Of a stretch of DNA of 64,000 nt, positions 43,928 to 53,519 are shown one piece after another. The stretch is from Tricholomella constricta (lineage: Eukaryota > Basidiomycota > Agaricomycetes > Agaricales > Lyophyllaceae), in the NCBI GenBank assembly GCA_013368375.1, contig JAACJP010000030.1, forward strand, positions 62,001 through 126,000, read 5' to 3'. A model generated the notes under the pieces. The model ran no database searches. It saw nothing but the letters and a program-made list of their open reading frames with translations, and was not told the origin of the DNA. Both the position numbers and the translations under genes were made by a program. The stretch's first letter is position 1, and each line of letters begins with the position of its first letter.

Positions 43928-46900
43928 GTGGACCTTAGCGAACAATTAAACGAACCTCATGTACATCCCGAGAACATGCAATATGTTGATCTGTATGAGG
44001 TCCGAGCTGAGCACGCGAAGCCACGGAACGAAACGAAACCCTTTTACCACCAGCTGAAGCTACATGGACCACGAGGAGAGGTTGTCAGGGTGCAGAGCAA
44101 CTTCGACAATGGGGCAATGGTGGAAGCCATGTCGGCAGCGAAGTACGAAGAAGTAAAGCATCGGCTGGCACCACTGAAACCATCAAACCGCAAGCTCCGC
44201 GTCGCGAACGGATGCACGGTGACTCCGATAGGCTGCTGGGAAGGCACGGTGGAGCTGGAAGGAATAACGGTGGAGGCAGAGTTCGAGGTGTTTGAGAGCG
44301 GAGGCGGGTGGGACTTCCTGCTGGGGAAGAGGCTGATGACGACGTTTGGAGCAGTCCAGGACTACGTCGCCGACACAGTCCACATACAGGTCAAAGGAGC
44401 CGAACGGACGCTCAGAAATCAGTTTAGTGCAGCAACGCCTGAAGTGCCCGACACCCCGGTACAAAAACTCACGGACACCAGTGTGGAGGGGGACGAGCAA
44501 CCGTCCCCCGGAAGGGAAGTCGCCCATTCCATCGAACCGGACAGAAAGCTACCCGCTGACCCACATGAGCCGCAGCACCCACGCACACCGTTCATAGAAG
44601 AAGTAGAAGACGAAGACGCACCAGCCAAGTCCCATCCTCCAAAGCAGGTACACAGCACGGAGGAGGACTATATACACATCGTGCTAGACGACACCGCGGA
44701 GCTGACGGATGAAGCTACAGAAGTCCCTACTGACGAGTTGAAGCAGGACTCGAACCTTTTCACAAGGCTCACCGAGCCGTTCAAGCCGCAGCGAGTGGCG
44801 GAAGTGCTACGGCAGGTGAAGATCGGCACCGACGTGTCAGAGGAGGAGAAGACGAGCATACAGGCGCTGGTGGCGGAATACGCGGACATCTTCGCGTTAT
44901 CCGTTGGAGAGGTAAAGCAAGTTGACGGCGCTGTACACAGACTGGATATTCCGAACGACGCCGTGTTTTCAAGGAAGGTCCACCAGAAACCGAACACGCC
45001 ACCGCAGAGGAAGTATCTTCACACCAGCATCGACGCAATGCTAGCGGCGGGAATCATTGAGCAGTGCGAGCCGGGCCAGGTAAAATGTGTATCGCCCACC
45101 ACCTTGGCGCAAAAGACACACCAAGGAGCGGGCCTTAGCCTGGAGGAATTGCAGCATAGAGTCAACGACGAGTGTATACAGCACGGCATGGACGCGCCAT
45201 TCACACTACCACCGCGACCAGAACCCCCCACGAACAGCGACGAGAGCCCGAGCGAGCCGAAGTGGAGAATCTGTCAAAACTTCGCACAAATCAATAAGGT
45301 CACACAGGTCGCACCGATGCCACAGGGCGACATCAGAGCGAAACAGCAACGCCTCAGTGGACATCGGTGGGTCTCCACATTTGATTTCGCAGCAGGGTTT
45401 TACGCGTGCGCGATGGCACCGGAATCCAAGCCCTACACAGCGTTCTACGTGGAAGGACGGGGCTACTTTTGGTACAACCGCATGCCATTCGGCCTAACAG
45501 GCGCACCGTCGACGTTCGCCCACATGACCGCGCAGCATCTACATGACCTGCTCACCAGCGAAGTTATGGAATTGTTCGTCGACGATGGCGGGGCAGCGGC
45601 CGACAAGTTCCTGGAGATGATGACGAAACTGAGGCAGATATTCGACCGTGTCCGGGAGAAAGGCCTATCCCTCTCAGCAAGTAAGTTGCTACTGTTCATG
45701 TCGGAAGCGGTGTTTGCTGGCGCATCGATAGGTCCCAAAGGCGTGCAACCAGACCTCACCAAGCTCACGGCAATAGTCGACTGGAAAACACCGCAGGACG
45801 CACTCAACTTGTCGGCATTCCTTGGACTGACAGGGTGGTTCCGGGACCTGATCAAGGACTACTCCAAGCTAGAACGGCCGCTGAGAGACCTGATCCGGGG
45901 CGTCGAACTTCCAGAGAAACATTCAAAGACGGTATATCGGCGTGTCATGAAGAACTATAGACTACAGGACCATTGGAAGGCCGAGCACACAGAGGCCTTC
46001 TTATCGCTGAAGGCCATCATGACATCCGAACCAGTACTGCGAGGCCCAAAGTGGGATGGTACCCCGTTCGTAGTTACCACAGATGGGTCGAAAGACGCGT
46101 TTGGCGCAGTACTGGCGCAAGGCTTCACGACGGTGCTACCGAGCGGGAAGACTGTCACCAGGTTGCATCCACTGGCGTTCGCATCCAAACGCACATCACC
46201 ATCAGAAGAGAAGTACAAACCGTTTCTCCTAGAATTCGCCGCGCTGAAATTTGCATTGGACAAATTTTCGGACACGATATGGGGGTTCCCGGTGATAGTG
46301 GAAACGGACTGTCAAGCCCTCCGTGACCACCTCATGAACGACAAACTGAGCGCGACACACGCTAGATGGCGAGACGGCATCCTCAGTCACCAGATTGTCG
46401 ACGTGCGACACGTACCAGGGAGGATCAACGTAGTTGCGGATGGGTTGAGCAGAGCGGCTGAGGGTACGGAGAAGGCGGAGGGTGATGGAAGCGAGTGGAC
46501 GGTTTCGGAAGACTGGGAGGCAGCCACGGGATTAACACACGACATATTTCAAGTGGCCAACGCAGCCGAGCTACCTCCGGGCACGACAGAGTTACGCGAA
46601 CGATTCCGAAGCGTGCCCATGCTGCTCCAGGTCATCGACTCCCTCCTCGAGCTGGACCAAGGCGACAGCCTACAAAAGCGAAGCAAGGCGAAACATCGAG
46701 CGTCGGAGTACATGATCGACGAGGGACGGTTGTGGAGGGTAGCCGCGGGACACCGAGTAAGGGGGAGGGCGCGAGTGGAGTGCGTATCCAGAGAAGAGGC
46801 GGTGGAACTAGCAAAAGACGAGCACACGAAGAACGGCCATTGGCAAAGAGACGCCGTTAAGAAAGCGCTCCTGGACCGCATCTGGACGCCGGGACTTGAC

Positions 46901-48154
46901 GGAGCCATCATCGAAGGCATAAAGGACTGCGGGCACTGCAAGAACTTCGGCGGCACTCACCTACATGCACTGCTCGACCCGATCACGCGCCGCCACTCAT
47001 TCGAGCTGATGGTGGGCGACTACCTGTCCATGCCCAAAGGAAAAGGGGGGTTCAACACCATAGGACTATACCTTGACACGTATTCGCAACACGTGTGGGG
47101 GCATAAGTACAAAACGGCGGGGAGCGCGAAAACAACCGAGGACAGCCTAGCGAAAATATTCCACGAGTTCGCGCCACCGGAGGTGCTCATGACGGACGGA
47201 GGGCCTCACTTCAACAACAAGGCAGTACGAGACTTCTGTGAGAAGTGGGGCACAAAAACGCATATCGTCGCGGCGTACTCGCCGTGGGTCAACGGCCTCG
47301 TCGAAGGTACCAACAAACTCCTGCTACACATCCTAAAGAGGCTCTGCTCACCGAACCTGGGCGAGGACGAGTACGACGCCATGAATTGGGACAACTTGCC
47401 AGCTACGTGGCCAACATACTTCGACGAAGCAATCAGAATCCTGAACTGGCGCATATTGCCGGCTCTGAAGTTCTCGCCGAAGGAGCTCTTGCTCGGACTG
47501 GTGATCAACACAAAGCCAACGGACGTCACCCAGAGCACCCTGCCAGTGACGAGAGAGGAGGTCACCACCCAGATGGCATATGTGGAGCAGCAAAGGCTCG
47601 ACGGCTACGCCCAGGCAGTCGCACAAGCAGTCAAGAGAAAATCCCAGTTCGACAAGGGGGTCCTCGAACGAAAACCGGGCGAAGTCGTATTCTCTAAAGG
47701 CCAACTAGTCCAAGTCTACCGGAGCGATCTAGACTACACCTTCAAGACCGAGCGCAAACTCCTGCCGAAATGGTCCCCGCCACACAGAGTCACGGCTCGA
47801 CGGCTCAACTCGTACACGTTAGAAACAGTAGCCGGGGTCAGCATACCGGGGGACTTCAGCGCTCGACGGCTCCGACGCTTCCTACCAAGGGAGGGAACAA
47901 GGTTAGCGGAAGAGCAGGACAGAGTGGAGAAACGATGCCGCGAGGAGGAGGAGACGAGGCAGAAGGAGGAGGCCGAGCTGATAAGGAACGAGAGAAGTGA
48001 GGAGGACGGCGAGGAAAACCCCGAGGAATGCAAACAAGGGAACGATGAGGGTGAGGAGCAGGGTTCTTGGGCGACGAGGACGCCGCCACGCGGGGGGGGG
48101 GCACATGGAGTATCGCGTTGCGATACTCCCTACTCAGCGGATCAGGGAACATAA
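43928..48154 (+). CDS. element C Pol (protease, RT, RNase H, integrase)
   Basis: The frame is -1 to gag and is open back to the slippery site at 43811-43817; 43928 is only the first GTG. The protease region has FDNGAMVEAM (D-N-G in place of D-S/T-G) with WDFLLGKRLM. RT has WVSTFDFAAGFY and the active box FVDDGG. RNase H has VTTDGSKDAFGAVL and VVADGLSRA. Integrase has the HHCC domain (HTKNGHWQRDAVKK to CGHCKNF) and DDE residues (VGDYLSM, LMTDGGPHF, GLVEGTNKLLLH). The C-terminus is a long Glu/Arg-rich tail without chromodomain. The frame reads through the polypurine tract and ends 49 nt inside the 3' LTR. Confidence 0.9.
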   Translation: MDLSEQLNEPHVHPENMQYVDLYEVRAEHAKPRNETKPFYHQLKLHGPRGEVVRVQSNFDNGAMVEAMSAAKYEEVKHRLAPLKPSNRKLRVANGCTVTPIGCWEGTVELEGITVEAEFEVFESGGGWDFLLGKRLMTTFGAVQDYVADTVHIQVKGAERTLRNQFSAATPEVPDTPVQKLTDTSVEGDEQPSPGREVAHSIEPDRKLPADPHEPQHPRTPFIEEVEDEDAPAKSHPPKQVHSTEEDYIHIVLDDTAELTDEATEVPTDELKQDSNLFTRLTEPFKPQRVAEVLRQVKIGTDVSEEEKTSIQALVAEYADIFALSVGEVKQVDGAVHRLDIPNDAVFSRKVHQKPNTPPQRKYLHTSIDAMLAAGIIEQCEPGQVKCVSPTTLAQKTHQGAGLSLEELQHRVNDECIQHGMDAPFTLPPRPEPPTNSDESPSEPKWRICQNFAQINKVTQVAPMPQGDIRAKQQRLSGHRWVSTFDFAAGFYACAMAPESKPYTAFYVEGRGYFWYNRMPFGLTGAPSTFAHMTAQHLHDLLTSEVMELFVDDGGAAADKFLEMMTKLRQIFDRVREKGLSLSASKLLLFMSEAVFAGASIGPKGVQPDLTKLTAIVDWKTPQDALNLSAFLGLTGWFRDLIKDYSKLERPLRDLIRGVELPEKHSKTVYRRVMKNYRLQDHWKAEHTEAFLSLKAIMTSEPVLRGPKWDGTPFVVTTDGSKDAFGAVLAQGFTTVLPSGKTVTRLHPLAFASKRTSPSEEKYKPFLLEFAALKFALDKFSDTIWGFPVIVETDCQALRDHLMNDKLSATHARWRDGILSHQIVDVRHVPGRINVVADGLSRAAEGTEKAEGDGSEWTVSEDWEAATGLTHDIFQVANAAELPPGTTELRERFRSVPMLLQVIDSLLELDQGDSLQKRSKAKHRASEYMIDEGRLWRVAAGHRVRGRARVECVSREEAVELAKDEHTKNGHWQRDAVKKALLDRIWTPGLDGAIIEGIKDCGHCKNFGGTHLHALLDPITRRHSFELMVGDYLSMPKGKGGFNTIGLYLDTYSQHVWGHKYKTAGSAKTTEDSLAKIFHEFAPPEVLMTDGGPHFNNKAVRDFCEKWGTKTHIVAAYSPWVNGLVEGTNKLLLHILKRLCSPNLGEDEYDAMNWDNLPATWPTYFDEAIRILNWRILPALKFSPKELLLGLVINTKPTDVTQSTLPVTREEVTTQMAYVEQQRLDGYAQAVAQAVKRKSQFDKGVLERKPGEVVFSKGQLVQVYRSDLDYTFKTERKLLPKWSPPHRVTARRLNSYTLETVAGVSIPGDFSARRLRRFLPREGTRLAEEQDRVEKRCREEEETRQKEEAELIRNERSEEDGEENPEECKQGNDEGEEQGSWATRTPPRGGGAHGVSRCDTPYSADQGT
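48092..48105 (+). promoter_or_regulatory. element C polypurine tract (G-run)
   Basis: A run of ten G residues followed by GCACA-type bases stands directly before the 3' LTR. It is coding in pol (Gly run) at the same time. Confidence 0.55.
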
Positions 48155-48276
48155 CCAGTGTTTGGCATTGTTTGGCTAGAGCGTCGGGGTAGACACGGGG
48201 ATTCGTAGCAAGTAGAGGACAACACAATCGATAATACAAGAACTTCAACTATCTACAGTCGGATTGCGCTACTCCA
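48106..48276 (+). repeat. element C 3' LTR (171 bp)
   Basis: Identical by eye to 29646-29816. Followed by the second CCGC target duplication (48277-48280) and the continuation of element A RT. Confidence 0.95.
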
Positions 48277-48280
48277 CCGC

Positions 48281-50698
48281 AACATTCCAACACTTCATGA
48301 ACGACATCTTCCACAACATGAATGACGTGTTCGTAGTGATCTACCTCAACGACATTCTGGTTTCTCGGAGACCTTAGAGGAACATCACGGACACATTCGG
48401 AAGGTCCTCGAGAGGCTCCGGAAACACAACCTTCATGCGAAACCGGAGAAATGCATGTTTCACACTACGGAGATCGAATACCTAGGCATCATTGTATCCC
48501 CCGGCGGAGTAAAGATGGATCCAGGAAAAGTCGACGCGATCCGGAAGTGGCCTAGACCGACGAAGGTCAAGGAACTCCAATCTTTCCTAGGCTTTGCAAA
48601 CTTCTATCGGCGGTTTATCGACAATTACTCGGGCATAACGAAGAGGTTAAACAAACTCACGCAAAAGGACACAATCTGGAAATGGGATTCCGAATGCGAA
48701 GGAGTCTTCGAGCTATTGAAGAAAGCATTCTCCTCCGCACCCATCCTACGACACTTCGATCCTCAACTACCGGTGATATTAGAGTGCGACGCTTCCGACT
48801 TCGCCATAGCGGGGATCATCTCCCAATTTGACGAGACATCACAAGACTTACGTCCTGTCGCCTTCTACGCGAGAACTATGATAGACGCGGAGCTCAACTA
48901 CGACATCTATGACAAGGAGCTCCTAGCAATCGTGGAAGCGTTTAAGCAATGGAGGGCCTACCTAGAGGGATCTCCCCACCGCATTCAAGTGTACTCCGAC
49001 CACAACAACCTACAGTATTTCTCTACGACCAAGCAACTCAGTCGCAGACAAGCACGATGGTCGGAATGCCTGGCGAACTTCGACTTCCAAATAAACTACA
49101 GACCCGGAAGATTAGGAGCGAAACCAGATGCCCTCACGCGACGGCCAGACGTGTATCCCAAGAAAGGGTTCGAACAGGATCATAATTCGTTCAACAACCG
49201 CATCATCATACCCCCCGAACGATTGAACGCAGCGCTAATACTGAACGAGGAGCTCCTACTAAACAACATCCGGAACACACCCCGAGACGAATTCTTCAAG
49301 AGACACGCACCCAAACCCGGAGATGAGACCTCTGCGTTCTCTCTATCCGATGATAGCAAACTACTCCTTCGCGACGGAAGAATCTACGTACCGGACCATT
49401 CCAGATTACGCCTCGACATCCTACAGCAACATCACGACCACAAACTGCGCGGACATCCAGGGATCAGAAAGACCACACAACTCATCATGAGGACTTATTT
49501 CTGGCCCGGATTACGGAAGGAGGTCACTCGATACGTCCGAAGCTGTTATACCTGTAAAAGAGCGAAGGTCCCACGCCATAGCCCATACGGACTATTGAAA
49601 CCACTCCAGATTGGGCGAAGGGCGTGGGCCTCCATATCCACGGACCACATTGTAGAACTACCGGAATCGGATGGGTACGACGCCATACTGGTCGTAGTAT
49701 GCCGCCTCACCAAGCAAGGCATCTTCATACCCTGTCACACAACGGACACAGCAAAGGAACTTGCTCAACTATTCTTGGAACATGTCTTCTCCAAGCACGG
49801 ACTGCCCGACGACATCATATCGGACAGGGGCACCCTCTTCGTCTCCCGTTTCTGGAGCTCGCTGTGTAAAGCCCTGGACATTAAATCGAACCTTTCGACC
49901 GTGTATCACCCGGAGACCGACGGCCAGACGGAACGAGTAAATCAGACACTGGAACAGTACCTCCGGATATACGTGAACTACCTCCAGACCAACTGGCGAA
50001 CACAGCTCCCACTGGCGGAATTCACGTATAACAATACGACTCATTCGACCACGGGAGTCTCTCCTTTCTTTGCGAACAAGGGTTATCACCCCCGCCTGAC
50101 AATCTCTATAAAAGACATACCGGCAAAGGAAGCCCAGGAGGTAGCCGTAGACCTCCGGACCCTCCAGGACTACCTCCGCCAAGAGATAGAGATCGCAAAC
50201 GAAGCCTACAAACGATTCGCGGACAAGAAACGGGACCCTACACCAGATTGGGCCGTAGGAACGGAGGTATGGCTCGATTGCCGGAACATCAAAACGAAAC
50301 GCCCCTCCAAAAAGCTGGACCACCGGAGACTGGGCCCCTTCAAAATCCTACAGAAGATCTCCAGCCACGCGTATCGACTGGAACTACCTCCGACACTGAA
50401 GGGAATTCACAATGTGTTCCACGTCAAGTTACTCGAAAAACACGAACACGAGAACTTCCCAGGACGATCAAAGCCACCTCCGCAGACAATCGAAATCGAG
50501 GGCGAGGAGCACTACGAAGTAGAACGAATCCTAGACTCCCAAACACGAGGGAAACACGTGCTCTACTTGGTACGATGGGAAGGATATGGCCCCGAGGACG
50601 ACACATGGGAACCAGCAGGAAACATAGAGGGAGCAAAAGACATGGCCCTCGAATTCCATCGTCTATTCCCAAGGAAACCACGAGACCCCACAATCTAG
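48281..50698 (+). pseudogene. element A Pol, 3' part (RT end, RNase H, integrase, chromodomain), frameshifted
   Basis: Continues the RT of element A (ATFQHFMNDIF). The active box reads YLND instead of YxDD (codons 48342-48353). A one-base loss in the T-run at about 48360-48363 shifts the frame, which then stops at TAG; the other frame carries on from about 48364 as SETLEEHHGH to the end. RNase H (VILECDASDFAIAGII), integrase HHCC (HHDHKLRGHPGIRKTTQL to CYTCKRAK), the DDE core (STDHIVELP, IISDRGTLFV, TDGQTERVNQ) and a C-terminal chromodomain (HYEVERILDSQ to DDTWEPAGNIE) are intact. Chromodomains guide integration to modified histones in chromoviruses. Confidence 0.88.
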
Positions 50699-50905
50699 AA
50701 TCCGACGAAATTCACGCACTTCACAAAATTTATGAAAAAACCCCTTCAAGAAAACGATTTCTATCACCAAATGTATTTCGAACACCGGGACAACGACACT
50801 ACAAGAAAAAGAAAACACCAAGGAAAAAAGAATTAACAAACTTCAGATGTAAATATTCAACAAAAAGAAAGCAGAGAAAGCCCAAGACACCACCAAGAAG
50901 ACCGA

Positions 50906-52939
50906 CTAGTCAATGCGACAACGTTTAGAAGGACCCGCGCTCGAAGTGGAACCCTCCCCGCGACCAACCCCGACCTCCCCACCCAAATTTCCCTCCAACG
51001 GACGCATCAAAGCAATATCCTGCTCGTCGTCGGCGATTAATTGAGATCGAGACACGAACTCGGCGAGAGCGTCTTCACGAGTGAGCGAGGCGCGGTGAAG
51101 AGCAAGGAAGTGCTCGAACGCCGGGAAAGGAACCTCGGGATCAACAGGGGGACGGAAAAGCTCGAGGAGCGAGTGCCGCTCAAGGACCCGATGAGCGCCA
51201 GCGATGATAGTTCGGACCGGCGACGCCTCCAGCTCGACGAGGGCACGACGCAGAGCACCATCCGCAATGTACATGTCAGAAGCGAAGGCAGTACGCATGA
51301 GGTCGAGGGCTACGACAAGTTTTCAGAAAAAGGGAAAGAAAAAGACAAAAAGAATGGAATAAAACTCACCATGAACGCGAAGTCGAAGGTCCAAGGCATG
51401 ACCACGCCAATGGTCCCGGACCTCCTGAAGATGTACGACGTGCCCCTGCAGGCCAGCTACCTCATCTCGAAGACCCATAATCACCATCCGAAAATCCTCG
51501 ACCTCAGCTTCATGATCGACGTCCACGACCTCCACGGCACGGTCACGCTCGTCGGCGAGCTCGGATAGGGCTCCGCGAAGACGATTCTTGTAACGTTCAC
51601 CCTCGACCTCGAGACGCTCGACCTGAGTCGAAAGGGCCTGCGCGCGCGCGACCTCCTGGTCGTAAAGACGCTGGAGACGGAGGAACGCCTCCGGCGAAGG
51701 AACAGAAGGAGCAGGGGTAGCAAGGGGGGACGACAGCAACATAGCGGGGGGGCAGGATTGCAAAACGGGCGAGGGAGAAACCGAAGTAGACGGGCTCCTT
51801 AAGAAAAGAGGCTCGACAGGGGGAATATCGGGAGACGCCACACGCATAGCGTCCAACAAAGGAGAGGCCAGAAGGGGAGAAGTCGACGCCGCGGGGGAAA
51901 GGGAGGGGGAACGAGGCACAGTCGAAGGACGTCCCCTAAACCCCTGCAGACCAGATTGCATACCCCCACGACTAGCAGGCCCAGATCGCATACCCCCACG
52001 ACTAACAGGCGCTAATTTCCGACCCTGTCCTCGGGTACCACGAAAAATAGCACGCGCAGGCGGAGCACGGCTAATACTGACGACGGCCTCATCCCCAGAA
52101 GACGACGGCGGGGAAATGACTGCCTCAGAAAACACGGAGGTAAGGGAAGGTTCGAGGGAAGGGGGCGCCACATGCAAAATGCTACGAATAGCGGAGAAGG
52201 ACATGGCGACACCGGTGCGGGAGAAGGTAAAACCCTCGGTACGGGACCGCAACCATGCCAAGGGGATTGTCAACTCCCTAGACGCCACCTCCAGACCATG
52301 GTCAAACGAGAGCGAGCATAGGGAGTGCGCAGCGCGACAATCGACGCAGGGCAGGGTCCCGCGGAGACGAACCTCCTGGAAACGACAAGGCTGCCGACGT
52401 TCCCGACATCGATCACACTAGCAAAAGACCCCAAAAAAAAGAAGAATCAGCTGAAAGATCTAGCCCGATCGCAAATGAAAGACGACACTTACCGGTCCGT
52501 GCGCCTCACACCAGGCCAAAGAGGGAGGAACCCGCACAGCGGTACGCATCACCTCCGCCAGAACCGCATCGGTCAGGAGAGGCCCCCAAGACAATGAAGT
52601 CGCTGCCGGACGTGACACGGGATCACTGGAAGATTCGAAGAGGGCCTCCGGAGTAGTCGAACGAGAACGACGGATCTGCGGAGCCCGGACGGGAAGACGG
52701 ATAACCAGTCGAGGGAGGGGGGGCGTAGGGGAAGCAGGGGAAGACCTAGGAATGACTTCGACACCCTCATCTGGGAGAACAGCGATCCCGGGAAGAGAAG
52801 GAGTCGGGGAGACGGATTGGGGCGCATCCAGAAACGCCACACGCGCCCGATCTTCGACGGACAATCGCGTCAACTCCGGATCGCATACAACTTGGGCGAC
52901 AGAGGCGGAGGACGTGGTACCTTGGTTAGGGGTCGACAT
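50906..52939 (-). CDS. element A antisense gene with Zn2Cys6-like cluster
   Basis: Between pol and 3' LTR of element A, on the opposite strand. Exons 52939-52493, 52417-51370 and 51309-50906 join in frame (introns 75 and 60 bp, GT-AG) to 632 residues without a stop. Exon 1 begins MSTPNQGTTSS. Exon 2 opens exactly with CDRCRERRQPC and PCVDCRAAHSLC, i.e. C-x2-C-x6-C-x12-C-x2-C-x6-C, again GAL4-type spacing. A Ser/Pro/Arg-rich middle is followed by a long coiled coil (VARAQALSTQVERLEVEG to VVHLQEVRDHW) and a basic C-terminus (GPSKRCRID). Its promoter would lie in or next to the 3' LTR (ATG 222 bp from it). The layout matches antisense gene 2 of element B. Binding to DNA, as Zn2Cys6 proteins do, is inferred. 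Confidence 0.65.
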
Positions 52940-53147
52940 TGAGGAGGATGAGAAGAAGATTGAAAAGAAAAACAGCCAAAGTTTTTCTTCTATTCGATCT
53001 CCGAGATCCTCAAAACACCCACAAGGACCCACAAGCGATCTAGACCACACGTGCCCCTCACGTGACCGCGCACACGCTAAAACGAAACACAAGACTTTAT
53101 TCCCCTTGCACTCGAAGGCTTCCCCGCGTCTCAGTGGCTCGACGCTT

Positions 53148-53160
53148 GAGGAGGGGGTAA
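53148..53160 (+). promoter_or_regulatory. element A polypurine tract
   Basis: GAGGAGGGGGTAA directly precedes the 3' LTR, the expected place for plus-strand priming. On the other strand it lies upstream of the antisense gene. Confidence 0.6.
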
Positions 53161-53519
53161 TGTCACGACCGCCCCTAACGACCACCCCTAAAACTCACAT
53201 CCACTACGTTTTCCCACGCACGACCACTGTATATATATGGCACCACTTCTCTGTTGGACTCTCTACCTCGATATTACCAATTGTTACGACTAGTCTCTGT
53301 TCTCGTCCTTGTTCTCTCTCACTTTCTTGAATCTATTCTGCTTCACTCTCGTATCGCTTAAGCTTCATTCGTTCGAACAAGCTCTTGCGAACATCCTTGT
53401 CGACGCTCACGACCTCCGAACAACCCTTCGGAGCTCGTCTTCCTCGACAACGTCAGGCCTGTCCGCCTCGGTGGTCCCGGAATAACTCCGTAACCAGCGT
53501 GCTACATCAGGTCCTAACA
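53161..53519 (+). repeat. element A 3' LTR (359 bp)
   Basis: TGTCACGACC to GGTCCTAACA. The first 110 bp match the 5' LTR almost fully, while the rest has many substitutions. It keeps 12 of the 13 self-priming bases (53265-53276). The right flank GGCCG does not repeat the left flank. Confidence 0.9.

Larger units (their letters stand above)
29646..48276 (+). mobile_element. element C: Ty3/gypsy retrotransposon inserted in element A, itself split by element B
   Basis: About 6.2 kb without element B. Order: 171-bp LTR, tRNA-type primer site, leader (broken by element B), gag, -1 frameshift signal, pol, G-rich polypurine tract, 171-bp LTR. I see no difference between the two LTRs, and the 4-bp target duplication CCGC is intact, so insertion is recent. 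It carries no antisense cargo and no chromodomain. Gag and Pol are both open and probably functional proteins, but element B now separates promoter and coding part by 12.4 kb. Confidence 0.93.
24347..53519 (+). mobile_element. element A: Ty3/gypsy chromodomain retrotransposon, interrupted by element C
   Basis: This is the outermost element of the nest, about 10.5 kb once the 18.6-kb insertion is subtracted. Order: 5' LTR, self-complementary primer site, gag, -1 frameshift signal, pol (two retropepsins, RT broken by element C at 29645/48281, RNase H, integrase, chromodomain), an antisense three-exon gene, polypurine tract, 3' LTR. The LTRs differ at many positions and no target duplication flanks them (CCACC on the left, GGCCG on the right). 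The insertion is therefore old or its ends were recombined. The YLND active site and a frameshift in pol show it cannot transpose on its own. Confidence 0.9.
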
